In this document: piece by piece, positions 34,381 to 45,763 of the stretch
Layout: each line of letters begins with the position of its first letter
Position numbering within the stretch: position 1 is the stretch's first letter
Assembly (NCBI GenBank): GCA_014871385.1
Contig: CM026426.1
Coordinates: 12,615,958 to 12,679,957 of the forward strand
Length of the DNA: 64,000 nt
Source of the DNA: Ceratodon purpureus
Taxonomy: Eukaryota > Streptophyta > Bryopsida > Pseudoditrichales > Ditrichaceae
Direction of reading: 5' to 3'
Notes under the pieces: model-generated
Database searches by the model: none
What the model saw: the letters and a program-made list of their open reading frames with translations, nothing else
What the model was told of the DNA's origin: nothing
Made by a program: the position numbers and the translations under genes

Positions 34381-35786
34381 AAGCCGGCATTGTATTATTG
34401 TGTTGATGTAGGTTGTTGTATCTGTGTGAAGAAAATTATGACGGTATTTTGTGCTTCAATTTCTGCAGGAATTGGCGGCTTTAGCGGGAGATTGCTTACC
34501 TGAAGGAACGGAACGGTTGCTTGAAGTGATTCTGGATACTTGGCAGAAATAGGAAGACCAGGCGCAAAAGCTGAGATGAGAGCAACTACATGCAAGAAGA
34601 TTGAAGCTCATCGACACTCCGCAATTACAATTTTGAGAGTTACTTAGGAGTGATATTTGTATATTGAAGCTTTAGAAAGATGTAAGAATCAGATGTATAA
34701 TTGATGAATACAACTTTGACCTCTCGTTCTCGGAGCCCGTTGAGTTCTCGTCTCATCTTTGAATTCTGGTGAAAAGTACTCTACCTGAATTGACAATATG
34801 AATGCTCAACTCTCTACTACACATTCCTGGATAGACACACTACCAATGTGAATAGCACGAACATGCACTATGAGCATGATTAATCGAGAATCCAGATTAT
34901 GCCTGCAAATGGAGGCTATGCAACGAAACTTTGCTGTGGAATAATAACCATTGCAGTGTTTCATGTGATCGAATGTGCAGGCATGCAACAATGACTGGAA
35001 GGTGAAGTGATGAAATCCTAACAATTATCCCTGAGGTAGGTCACAACCTCAGTTCCATCAGCACCAAATAACTTCCATTACCATCTCTTGATAAATTCTC
35101 TGGTTATCTCTTCTTCTAGACGCCTCGCAAGCATCAGACTGAGGGTCTACTCTCTGAATGTTGTGGGTGCAGACAAGAGGAGGTAGTGTTGCATACAAGC
35201 TTGCAAAGCTCAGTGCGGATCCGAGACGAGAAGGGGTTGGAAGAGCTTGATAGAATTCTTGGCATTGTCCATGGAGAACCTTCACCAAGAAAAGAAGTGA
35301 GTTCTCTATTTTTCCGAGCTATCTCATCACTCTTAGAGACCATGGAATGCAAATAAAACAAACTCACAACTTGATTATCTTTCTTCCTAACTCAGAAACT
35401 AGATTGTCTAGCTCTCAAACTCAGAACTAGATTATCTTTCTCCAGTCTGAGATTGGAGCTGAACCAAATCCACTGCTTACGAAGTAGGAGTAGTAATATT
35501 ATGGCACAGCGTTTAGCAGAAGTCTAGCATTAACAAGAGATTCACCTCAAAATGGTGTTCGATTCAGTTGAAGTGAGATTCAAGGTCTGAAGCTGTGAAG
35601 CTAGCTCTCAGCAACCTCGCAATTCTGTGCTGTTGGTTACTGGAGTGTGCAGCCAATTGTGAGCTCTTGAGCATTGCTAAATGTAGAACAACCTTTCCAT
35701 GAGTCTTGACCTGTTCACTGAGACATGTTGTTTCCTTACTGTACAGACGTTGAAACGTTGTTCATTGAGGCTTTCAATTTTGAAGA

Positions 35787-37250
35787 TGGCAGCCAACGTC
35801 CGTAGAGGCTCTCGTGAGAATAGAGGGAAAAGAAGAAGCAGATTCAACTCAGTGTACCACGAGGTTCCTTCAATTTAATCTTTTAGCTGCTTCTCAGTTG
35901 ACCTCATCACAATCGCAGCCAGAATCTGTTTCAGGCTCACAGCCTCAGTTGCAGGATGTAGTGTCAATTGCGCTTGAAAGATGTAGAAGCAGATGCATCA
36001 ACTCGTGAAATTCTTCCTGCTTCTCCAGGATTCTTGGCTTTTGATCCTTTGGAGTTCGAATCGTTGATGAAGAAGCATATAAGCCCGAGTGAAAAGAATG
36101 AGTCATGGGCACGAAACTGGTTTAACCTTTGGAGAGAGAACATGCAACTCAATTCGACTATCCTTCTTCGACCTACCACTTTCAGAACTCTCAGAGATGT
36201 TATGCAAATCTTTCTCGATGGTGTGCAAGCTTGATGGAACGCTCTATCCACCAGCTGCTTTGATGAACATCTACATGTCGTTCAACAGAATGATATGTAG
36301 GAAGCAAGATGATCGTTGTAACCTGACAGGTGTAAATGAGACAAGGTTCAAAATTACAGAGCACCCGCTCTTCATGAAGACAACACGAGCCGTGAATAGT
36401 GCCATGAAAAAAAGTAGAGACGGTGGTGTCGAGATCAAACGACGAAAAGTTGAATCAATTACTTACGAAGAAGAACGCCGTATGCTGGACCATCCAGATA
36501 ACCAAGCAAATTTTGCTCGAGGAGCTCAGAAACGCTTTGCGATGTTCTGCTTCACAATTTTCTTGATTAGAGGCAACTCTGAACTGCATGGTGTAAAAGT
36601 GGAGCATTTCACTGTAGCTGTTGATCCGAAAGGAAAATGCTACTTGAAGTGAGTTAATTTCTACTTACACTTATGTCTGTCTATGACTGAGTTTGAGATG
36701 GTGTAATGAGGATCGTTGTTTAGAGATAGGAGTGGAATTTCTCAGTGGAGCTGTGATGTTTCTGCCGCGTTTGGGCCAACTTTGTGGAGTGGTCAGAGGC
36801 TTGCTGCTTAGTGTGTGATGCTGTCGAGGGTTTAGTGGAGTGAGTGCTTTGACAGCCATGGGAGTCTTTCGTTAGCTTTGGTGTTTTTCTGGCCTATCTG
36901 TGAGAGGGAGCTTTGTTGTGATTTTTTTGGTTAACATTTTTTGTCAGTAGGTGGGAGGGTCATGTCTGTGAATTTCGTTTTGGAGTGTTTTTGTGTTGAT
37001 GGGAATTGGAATGGTGCAGAGTTCGTCAAGTGGAAAGCATAGTCGGGTTGGGATATGTGTTTGAGATGTGATTTTTGTTTTCTGATTTTATTTTGTGTAG
37101 ATACTGTGAAGATTACTGCAAGTTGCATAAGTCTGAACAGAGATATTTTTGTTGCTTCGAGGTATTCTGTGAGTGGCACTGATTTCATGAGCACTAACAA
37201 GGCTTCATTTGTGCAGGTATGATGAGACCAGTTCAAAGAATTACTTGTAA
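35787..37250 (+). pseudogene. Crypton/DUF3504-like tyrosine recombinase
   Basis: Pieces in order: a basic start (MAANVRRGSRENRGKRRSRF, 35,787), then after frame changes ADASTREILPASPGFLAFDP, NESWARNWFNLWRE (core-binding-like helix), LSEMLCKSFSMVCKLDGTLYPP.ALMNIYMSFNRMI, VESITYEEERRMLD, and MFCFTIFLIRGNSELHGVKV, where Arg of LIRGNSE sits where the first catalytic Arg of DUF3504/Crypton-type tyrosine recombinases is expected. A canonical intron (36,649-37,216, GTGAGT...GTGCAG) joins YLK to YDETSSKNYL, then TAA. The later HxxR and Tyr boxes are missing. At least two frameshifts (near 35,980 and 36,185) make it a pseudogene. Such recombinases move Crypton elements and have been domesticated in animals. 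Family call by pattern; fair confidence. Confidence 0.6.
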
Positions 37251-37272
37251 TTAAGAATTTGAAGTTAATTGC

Positions 37273-38417
37273 TTGTCTGTGGGATGTACTGTAGGTATGA
37301 AGAATTTGGCTACGCAACTTGCTTCAGTCACTTGTATTCCTAGTACATCAAATTCGAGTGCACAACCTATTCAAGAATCTAGTGATGCTTCTATAGATCC
37401 AAGGGAATTAAACATGCACGCCCATATTACAACAAGAGGTGCTTCTGGAGCTGGAGGAAATCAAAGCAGAAACTGAAGATCAAGTTTTGTCATTGTGCCA
37501 CCTGTGAATGACGAACAACGAAGTGGAAATTTTGAAGTCTGTGGGCGAGAGCCTTCAACACCTAGGGCTCCAATTGAACCAACTGCTGGTATTTGTCGCC
37601 CAACAACCCCTGCACCATCCCAAGAGTGTAGCAGAGCTTTGGTACCTGAACAAGTTGGATGCAAAGCTCGTGCCGGTAGTTTAAAAGCTCCAACGCCATC
37701 ACCAAACTGTAGAGCATTATCTTTGCACCCAAATCCCATTGTTGGACCTGCACCATCTAGGCCTCATGGCCAGCTTCAATATGTTTCATCGCCTCCCATC
37801 GTATTCTTTAATACAGCTGTACTCACTTCAGCTTCTCTTTATTGCCCATTAGACCCTTTGAGGCTGTCACATCTTCGTTGCCAGTTCGATCTCACTTATA
37901 GGAAATTACTAGGCAATTTGAAGTAGAAGATGATCTTGTCGATTCTCAAGTGTTTGAATGTACTCGTGCATCTCAAGGATACGACACTAGTTCTCAAGGA
38001 TGTGTTGGCTCAGAGGAACTTAGTGGGTCACACGCATATGATGCTGTCAATGATATGGATTTTGATTTAGGGTATCTCAACGCAGTAATTCAGTTGGCAA
38101 GAGACGCAGAGGAAAATCTGAAAAAAAATAAAGAAAACTATCAACCTTCTTGTACCTTAAGTGCTCTGAAAATGAAGACCATGGAGGCAAACAGGTTGAA
38201 GGTTCTTGTAATCAAGAGGAGAAAAAAAAAAAAAAAAAACGAGCATAAAAAGATTCTTGAGGGGGCCAGATAAAGAGCAAGGGATGAAGAAAGAGTGAAT
38301 ATCCTAAAGTTTGAGAAGGAAAAAGCTTATGAGCTACAGAAGATGAAATATCTTCAAGCTGAATCCACTAAAGCTGCAGAATTGCAACAATTGAGAAGTG
38401 AAAGGTACTCAATGTAG
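37273..38417 (+). pseudogene. Ser/Pro-rich protein with Lys-rich coiled-coil C-terminus
   Basis: One frame from about 37,273 runs through TGA 37,474 to 37,926 and is rich in Ser, Pro and Thr. After a frameshift near 37,910 it continues as FEVEDDLVDSQVFECTRASQ, DMDFDLGYLNAVIQLARDAE, a Lys-run interrupted by an A17 tract (38,222-38,238), TAA 38,271, then in frame FEKEKAYELQKMKYLQAEST to a TAG at 38,415. This resembles C-terminal coiled coils of Myb/SANT-like or NAM-associated plant transposon proteins, but no DNA-binding domain is visible. It may be the 3' part of the recombinase-like gene or a separate accessory gene. Confidence 0.4.
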
Positions 38418-39261
38418 CTTGAACATCATTCAGTTGAAGATGTAGACTTAAGAAAGCAGAACCATGTGAATAATGCAACCATTCCAAAAATGTTCTTCTT
38501 TACAATTTGTAGTTTGCAAAGATTGACTGTTTCAACTTCTCAAATCTAGCACACAGTTTCAAGACATGTTTTATCATAGTCATGTTTTTGCTTTGAAGTT
38601 GTGCCTACCGTCCAACAGAGTGAGTGTAGCTTACATACAACTCAAATTTGCAATCACTGACCACTGGTTTCATTGGAATGATGTTCACAGTTTCAAAGCA
38701 ATGGTCGCGGAGATCGTGTATCTGGTCACAAATCAGCCGGGTGTTGTCCGTCAACACAACATTACGATACTCATGAAAGTGGAAAGGATTTTGGAATTTC
38801 AAGGACCAAGGTTCAGGGAAAAGCTACTCATGATTCTATGGTCCTTACCTCAAAACCAACAAATAGACCAACCTCTGTTACTTCATAGTAATAATATCTC
38901 TCCTCTCAATTCAACCATGGGACCAACACTTCTTGGCAGTTTGATATATCTCGAAGTATTAGTTTTTCAGGAGGTACTTTGAACCTATATCAATTCAGAG
39001 GAGTTGACCCGTCCCTTGTAGCCAAGAGTTTCTTTCATCCTCGTGGATCAGATAATTCTAGATCAGCAAATTAAGTAGGTAAGTTCTCTGCCTTACTCTA
39101 TTGCACTTCTCACTACATACCGTTGCAGTACAATCTTGAGAGCATTTCCATTTGAACATATGAAGTGTTGTTTCTGATTTCATAATTCTGTTGTTGTTTT
39201 AGGTCGCATTAGAGGAAAAATCATGTCACAAAGGGGCCTTACAAACTAGCATGTAAGAAAA
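38418..39261. other. Ambiguous region, possible coding remnants
   Basis: Short readable stretches in shifting frames (for example SWQFDISRSISFSGG... near 38,930-39,070) suggest a decayed gene, but no frame is convincing and no family was recognised. Confidence 0.3.
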
Positions 39262-39475
39262 AAAAACGGGGTGCCCGTGCATTTTTGACGGGGCACCCAA
39301 GGTGCCACCGTGGTGCCAGCAATACTTGTGAGAGGGGTCTAACCAATCACCTCGGGCCCCTGCCTGTGTCGAGCGTTGCTACAGTGGCAGCGCTAACAGC
39401 ATGTAGAACCGCTGGGCACAAATCCTAAACGGGCCAGGTTGTGTCAACAAACTTTCTGGCAACGCATTCAATGAG
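39262..39475. repeat. Diverged repeat related to the MITE interior
   Basis: GTGCCCGTGCATTTTTGACG ... GGTGCCAGCA ... GAGGGGTCTAACCAATCAC parallels the MITE interior at about 32,050-32,130 (GCCCGTGCTCTTTACC ... GGTGCCAGCA ... GGGGGGTCCAGCCAATCGC). No clean terminal repeats, so probably a decayed relative or a partial copy. Confidence 0.5.
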
Positions 39476-40104
39476 GAAATTATGAGTCACCCCACCTATC
39501 TCCTCCACCGACGACCTGTGCTGCTCCATCTCCGCCAAAGTTGTTGACAGCGGTTAGGGAAATTGAGTGCAGCCAGTAGCCGGTTAGTGGACTATACATT
39601 GTGCTTGCGACATCATTTTTGGTTTAGTATATGTTTTATCCTCCCAGACCGGTCTGTAACCTTCTCCCTTAATGAATGCAAGTCTACTTCTAGAACACCT
39701 TGCTGCCAGCAAAGTTTACGGTTCAGGACAATGGCGAATTTCACAAAATCATACAACAAGGTGGCAGCCACATGTACAAAATGCAAATACAATAGGATGA
39801 CGTTCTTCATAAGTGTCCAAAATTAAGGAGGTTCGTTCTCCACAAGGTTTGACCCTTCACTATCGAAACTGCTTACACACTGCTGACAGCAACTACACAC
39901 TGCCACTGCAGTTGAGATCATAGAGTTGAAAATCAAGGCAGCACATGAAAATAAAACGTAGAACAACGTCAATGCCGCTAATACTAATCCACTATGGCAC
40001 TATCCACAATAAAATATAAAAATCTATGGCCCTGCTTAGGTTTCGATGGCGTCAATAAGCTGGTCAAGGGGAGCACCATCTAGGCCTCCCTCTATCTCCT
40101 CTTA
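39476..40104. other. Spacer, no gene seen
   Basis: Mixed composition; the ORF at 39,563-39,826 has no support. Confidence 0.35.
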
Positions 40105-41424
40105 CTATGTGACACTGCGGCTGCGTTCACCTCCATCTACGCGTGTGTCCTCAGCGTTCACACCTAGACGGGCTTGTGTCACCTGGAGGAAACTCATGTC
40201 GTCTAACTTTTGGGTGTTGGCAACACCATTGGCCTCCCTTACGGCTGCTAGCAGCAACTCCGCGGATACCACGGACTGAGTGGAGGTCTTGGTGGTGAGA
40301 AGCGGATCTGAAGCACCCTCAGGGCCATAAAAATGGACCTTCTTCTTGACTTGATCCTTGTCCTTTGAAGGAAGAGAAGTATGCTCAACCGCCCTCTTGC
40401 TGCGAGCAAAGGAGCTTTGGAAGTCTGGTACACCCACCTCCGACTGGAGAATCTTTTGAAGTTGGTGGAGCTCCGTTTGAGCTAACTCATGCAATGGAAA
40501 TCCCCACTGACCAAGCCACCCCCCACTCAAGGAGTGGAGGCAACTACTACACTTGGCGTCAAGGGAGAAGACAACCTCAAACATGCAATGTGGGTGTGCT
40601 AAGCAGCCGCATGTCAAGGGTACACAAGCGGTGTCAAAAAATTACCTGTCACAGAAGGAGCAAGGGTTTGAAACCTGGATGGAGAGGGCTCGAAACTCTG
40701 ATGGCAGGTGTGGGAGCACATTCTTTGGTTGTATGAATGCTACTGCAAGCTCGAGGGACATGATCTCCACACTAAGAACCTTGACCTCAGCCTTGGACTT
40801 CTCTATCTCCTTATCCAATGCTGCCAGCGGAGCCTGCTTGGTGTCAATGCGTTGCATGTAGTTCCATCTCTAAAGCATCGAACCGCCTCTTCTCTCCATC
40901 TTTGCCAACGGCCCTTGCTTTCTTGATGGCAGCACAGTGGGTGGCCACATCCTCATAGAACCGGTTCTCCTCATCCTCCTTCGCCTTCAAGAATGCACTT
41001 TGGTTTTGCAAATCTCCAACAATCCACTCCCTCTGAGACTCCTTCTTCGCGAGGTCGGCCTGAGCACTTGCTTTCTTGGTTCTGGCCTGGTTCAACTAGG
41101 CCTTCGGAACCGAGGTGGGTTGGTCTTCATCTTTGGTGCCGGCAGGGGAAGACTGGGATGCCTTTCCTCCTCATTCACCAAGGCCACCTTCGCCTTTAGC
41201 CAGCTTCAAGTGCGACCCCACACTCCCTCTACTCCAAGCCCTCCCTTGCTGTTGTTTCCGGTAACAAGGACGCCTTGGCTAGGTGGAGTGCCGAGTCCCT
41301 AAATTGCCAGAGAGGGCTTGTCATCGATGTGGCCAGCAAGCACGTCAATGATGGCCTCAATCTGCTCTCTCAAGGCTGGAGGTGAGAGCTTGATAGGGTT
41401 GTTGGCAGCCTGCTTCTTGGTCAT
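40105..41424 (-). pseudogene. Coiled-coil / RING-like family protein, copy C
   Basis: From ATG 41,424 a short open stretch ends at a TAG near 41,300. Further left the reading resumes as a coiled coil (QARTKKASAQADLAKKESQR ..., 41,095-40,847, then LAALDKEIEKSKAEVKVLSV). The Cys/His module follows: NPCSFCDR, TAA near 40,650, FFDTACVPLTCGCLAHPHC, KCSSCLHSLSGGWLGQWGFP. The order CxxC ... CxCxxHxxC ... CxxC ... GQW matches copy B closely and copy A more loosely. The C-terminal part is Lys/Ser-rich to a stop at 40,105. The VNW domain of copies A and B is not seen here. Stops and a frame change mark it as decayed. Function unknown. Confidence 0.5.
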
Positions 41425-42484
41425 AAGCAAATCCGATTAGAAATGACAGGTTAGAAACAACGTCACTTGGGGAACTTAGTTGCAGTGAGTTAGATCAGTT
41501 GAGGACATTGTTAAGTGGCAATAGTAATCAATCTCTGTGGCTGGAACCGGGAGAGAAACTCATTCCAGGTGATGGTATTTGGGTCTTCCCAAAGCATACA
41601 TGAGATTGGTATGACTATGAAATTTTGAATGGAAGACTTTTGCATATGAGAACAAAAAATTGTTAATTCTGAAAACAAATATTTATATTTTAATTTGAGT
41701 TGAATAAATGTATTTACATAATGTTTAATTATTCATATGATTTAGACAGGAATTCCATCATGTGAATGATTTTATAATTCAATTTAATTTAAAAAAAAAT
41801 CTGTAACTCTTCATTATTCTTATTATTTCTTTTTTACTTTATATAATTTTTTCATCCATCTTCAAAAGACTTGTGAATCATCCTCTATATTATTTTGTTT
41901 TTGTAAATTTTTTAAATTTTTTTTTGATTTTTTTTAAAATTATTTTCACCTTTATTCTTTTTTCTTGTTATTCTTCATCCCTTTTTCAATAATTATTTTT
42001 TAGGCTTGGTCTCTTTTATTGTTTCTTCTCTCTTCATAATAATTTTTATTTTTCACTAGTCCTATGTCCTTATTATTGTTGTTTTGCCCCTATTGTTACC
42101 TTTCTTCATCAACCTTTTCGTTCAGCTTGATTTTAGTCCTCGTGTAATTTTATTTTTTTCATTCTCCCAATAAATTTATCATTCAGTGTGGAATCTATTT
42201 GGTAAAGGTTAGGGTGATAGGTTAGGGGTTCAGCAATTTATGGCAATGGCATGTTCAATGAGGCCTGGGATTACTTAGTCTCCATCTAAGGTACGTCAAT
42301 TCATTTATGTCTATAACTACGTACATTTTCCCGCACACAACCGTCCAGAACAATACCTCTACCGTTATCTCTAATTTTGTGTCTTAGAAATGCGGCTCCA
42401 CACTTTTGCTTGTCCTTAGTCTTTAATTTGTCTAAGTTTTTGCTTTTTTGGTGTTTGAAGCGTATCCCTTGTTAAACGCCGGTC
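41425..42484. other. AT/pyrimidine-rich spacer
   Basis: Very AT-rich (41,640-42,180) with long T runs and no gene. It is probably the promoter side of copy B. Confidence 0.5.
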
Positions 42485-43914
42485 ATGACATCAAAAAGGA
42501 GGAGAGCAAACAGACAGCAGCGGACCAAGAATTCTGGTCCGTCTGCTACCCCAAACAATGCTGCTGAGAGTGGTGAGGTAATGACCCAAAACCTAGTAGA
42601 TGAGAGCTTAAGCGAGCGATGGTATTGCGTAGAGGAATTTGATCAGCCATTTGACCTAGGTGATATACAAGGTGATATCCGCGAGAAAATGATAGTTGCG
42701 GCTCCAATGCTGATAGGTCGGTATGTAGAGTACGGCAGAGAGTTTTTCACCGTTGTAGTGGGCTTATGTGATCAAGGACCTCTTATTAGGGATGTGGCCA
42801 AAGTGTACAGCTTTATAAGGAACAAAGAAATTAGTGCAGTATGGAAGGAAGGAGCAACAAAGGGACGCTACGAACTAGCTAGGTGCGAGGATCTTGAGTT
42901 GCTGAAGAAGTTCCGACATCATTTCTTCAAGGTATATGGGAACAAGCCTGACAATACCTACTTTCATTTATGTTTTTTCAAGGCTTGTTATGCAATCTTT
43001 GTTCATAACAAGCCCGTGAACTGGTGCGCTAAGGCCCTTGACCGACACACTGCTTTATTGTGGAAAGCGAGGCAAAATCCAGCTAAATTGGGACCAATTG
43101 CAACTCGATGTCAAGTTGAGGGCCTTTGCAAAATCATCCAGGTTGTCATAGAAGTCTGGGGAAGATGCCGCAAGTATTCAAGAATTGTTAGCTGCTCAAG
43201 TGGAAGAGCGTGGACGTAGTAATGAGATGAATAGTGCTAATGTTGTCTTGGAGGGTTTTGTAAAGAGATACAATGCAGCCCTGGCGAAGATGACCACCAA
43301 GGCTTCGGATGTCGCGGAGGAGGCTCTAAACGCGAATTATTCTAGAATTACAGAAAAAGTTGAGGCGTGTCCTACTTGAAGGGGGAGCAACGCAAGAGGA
43401 CAAGGCTCTGACCAGTGAGATGGAGTCCATTTCAGTTCAAATTGCAAAGCTGCGAGATGCTGATGCACAATTACAAAGTCGAGTACTTGAACTCAGGTCA
43501 GAGGTTAATAAGCACCGATTTTCTCACAGATCAGCCACTCTAGCATGGGAGAGTGCTAAGGCCACTATTGAAAAGGTTAGAGGTAAATTGTTAACCATGA
43601 AGACCCCAAGAGTTTTCAAATATCCGCATGAGTCATCCATTCCTCCTTTGGGTATTTTAGGGAAGGATACTTGTTCTTACTGTGGCTTAGGCTTTGTATG
43701 GAAAGCCGCAGTGCTATCTTTGTGTGCATGCTTCTTGCATTCCCCTTGCGTTTTAAAAATGATTGCTAGTCAGAATCACAAGTGCAAAAAATGTAAGGAC
43801 CAGCATCTCGCATCGTCGCCCTTACATCTAACTGGACAATGGGTTGCTCAGTTTGGTGGAGAGTTGGACGAGCATCAGCGCACAGAGTGTGCTGGATTTT
43901 CCGATTTTCTTTAG
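42485..43914 (+). pseudogene. VNW-domain / coiled-coil / RING-like family protein, copy B
   Basis: ATG 42,485 opens a basic start (MTSKRRRANRQQRTKNSG) and a globular domain ending CFFKACYAIFVHNKPVNWCA, comparable to ...AYELKKGEKAVNWC of copy A. A frameshift near 43,155 leads into EDAASIQELLAAQVEERGRS and a second near 43,340 into LQKKLRRVLLEGGATQEDKA, all coiled coil. The C-terminal module reads CSYCGLGFVWKAAVLSLCAC, FLHSPC, HKCKKCKDQHL, then TGQWVAQFGG. Residue order is CxxC, CxCxxxHxxC and CxxC, consistent with two bound zinc ions. It is the best-preserved of the three copies, with two frameshifts only, which could even be assembly errors. Role unknown. Confidence 0.55.
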
Positions 43915-44458
43915 ATAGCAAAAGAGAAGAATCTAAGTGCTGGAACCAATCAACATGGAGCCAAGGGATGGAGAATTTTTTTAGTCTGTTAGCATTGAAA
44001 GAGACAATAGACATTGATGACAAAAGTTTTGGGTTCCTTGTTGTTCTTGAATTCCGCAAAAATTATGTATCTCCTCTTCAGTACTTTTTTGAATATGAAT
44101 TAACTAACTTTTTCATCCCACTGAATCAGGATTTAAATTACTCAATCTCATGGTAACTTGTAAAATGTTGTTTTTGTATTACCATTCTGCACAAAAATTT
44201 TCATCTAAAGTTTTTGAAGAAAGAATCAATTTGACAATAAAAACATGCTTTGACGGATGAGTGCCACATAAAATTTAGCAAATATGGGTTTTATATGTTT
44301 GACCAGATGTTGCAAATTGAGCTTACTCAACTAGTCCAAGGAAAAGGCATGCCAAGTAACTGAGAACAATGAGGGCCCAAGAAGGAACAGCCTATGTGAA
44401 AAGAACGTAGCCCTCCTCCTTAATTATTTCTTATAAATGAGCAAGATAATTAAGCATA
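43915..44458. other. Convergent spacer between copy B and the zinc-finger gene
   Basis: AT-rich, probably 3' UTRs of the two convergent genes. No gene seen. Confidence 0.4.
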
Positions 44459-45763
44459 CTAAATTACTCCCGCTGGTTTCGTCCTCACGTCGTACGCTCC
44501 TGCGTATTGCTTGGCCTGGCATTCTTCCCCCGTGTCTATTGCGGCCAAGAGGTGGGCAATCTTGTCCTTGGGGGGTTTATGCGCCGCGACCGGTGCGGCG
44601 TATCTTCTATCCGCTCCACGCTTCCCCTGGTGTGCATGCGGGACCGTGTCCAGCCGGGCAACACTTGTACCTACACTGCCACTGGCCTTCTTAGGAAGCT
44701 TCAGCTTCAGCGCACCCCCACTTGACGTGGTCGCTGGACCAGCTTTCGTGGTCACATTGATATTTGTTGTCGTCAAAAAAAGTGGCCTTCCCCCGCCCTG
44801 GTACTCATCCACAGCCATCGCCAAGGACATTGAGGCCCAGGCCAAAGTATCAAGACCTTCACATTCAAAGTTCGTTGTCTGCCGCGACAAGGTGCGCTCT
44901 GGAATCGCCCCCCGCATTCTGTCTGGACGCTCAATGACTGAATTAATGAGCGCACCGTCACCTTCCAAAGATACATGACGACATGCTCTCTTAGATCTAA
45001 GCACCGGCTCCTCTCCATCCTCAGAGACCTCTCCGCTTGGTCTCTTCCCCTTGGGCACTTCGTGACCTGCATTCAACTTTCCGACATTCCTTGCGTTACG
45101 CTTGCCCTGCAACACTTGCTTCCCAGTCTCACTCTGTTTCCGAATCGGTACAGCCATGGCGCCAAATTTAACGGTCCTCCCAATGGTCTTTGTGTTCTTT
45201 GAGGGGGGTGCCAAACCAAAAAGCATATCACCTCCGGGACGAAGAGTGGTATCCGACACTGGACTTGGTCCTTCGGTGACACTGCCTCGGTTCTTCGTGG
45301 CCAAGACGCCGTTGTGTACATTGTCACAAGAAGCAAAGTCCTCATCAGAAATATCTCTCCTCTGTGGAATCCCCGTCGTCTTCGCGATAGTACATTCTTG
45401 TCGAATCTCCGTGGACCTCGAAGAAACTGTGACCCCCTTCACCAAGCTCTGCACCATCTTCCCCTGTCCTTGTAAAAAATCCGGGTATGGAAGCAGTAGT
45501 GCTTGCCTCCCGTCCGAACACTTTGCTTCCAGACAACCATCTTCGTACCTATGCTGGTTCAGCCGAAGCTTATTGCTGAAATCATCCTTGCCGCAATAAA
45601 TGCAGACAAAGTACCTTTGATTAGCACCTGGTTTCTTATCCCCTTTGCACTTTGTTGCAAACTCGAGCATGAGTTCCTCCACTTACTGCTGGTCTGGATA
45701 CTCCACGTTGTAAAGACGTTCATAAATCTTCACTGGTAGTGTCACGGACCCCGTCTCTACCAT
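44459..45763 (-). pseudogene. Short zinc-finger protein related to the Ulp1-like gene
   Basis: ATG 45,763 gives ETGSVTLPVKIYERLYNVEY, a TAA at 45,685, then an open frame of about 407 codons. A C2HC-like finger is visible: CIYC, 12 residues, then His, then Cys (CIYCGKDDFSNKLRLNQHRY then EDGC). After the conserved LLLPYPDFLQGQGKMV the protein is low-complexity Lys/Gly/Ser/Thr-rich (nuclear-looking, e.g. KLKLPKKASG) to TDVRTKPAGVI-like sequence and a stop at 44,459. The first 110 residues match the start of the 53.9-kb gene; there is no protease domain here. Either a truncated paralogue or a copy spliced to different downstream exons. The single stop is the only clear defect. Confidence 0.5.

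Larger units (their letters stand above)
32719..35786. other. Long non-coding stretch upstream of the recombinase-like gene
   Basis: About 3 kb without a supported gene: AT-rich to 33.5 kb, a GC-rich block at 33.5-33.7 kb with a hairpin, then possible 5' UTR or promoter sequence with a tandem duplication at 34.1-34.4 kb. Confidence 0.45.

Noticed and set aside
45102..45599. 165-codon plus-strand ORF
   Set aside because: Shadow of the zinc-finger gene on the other strand, which has a paralogue supporting its frame.
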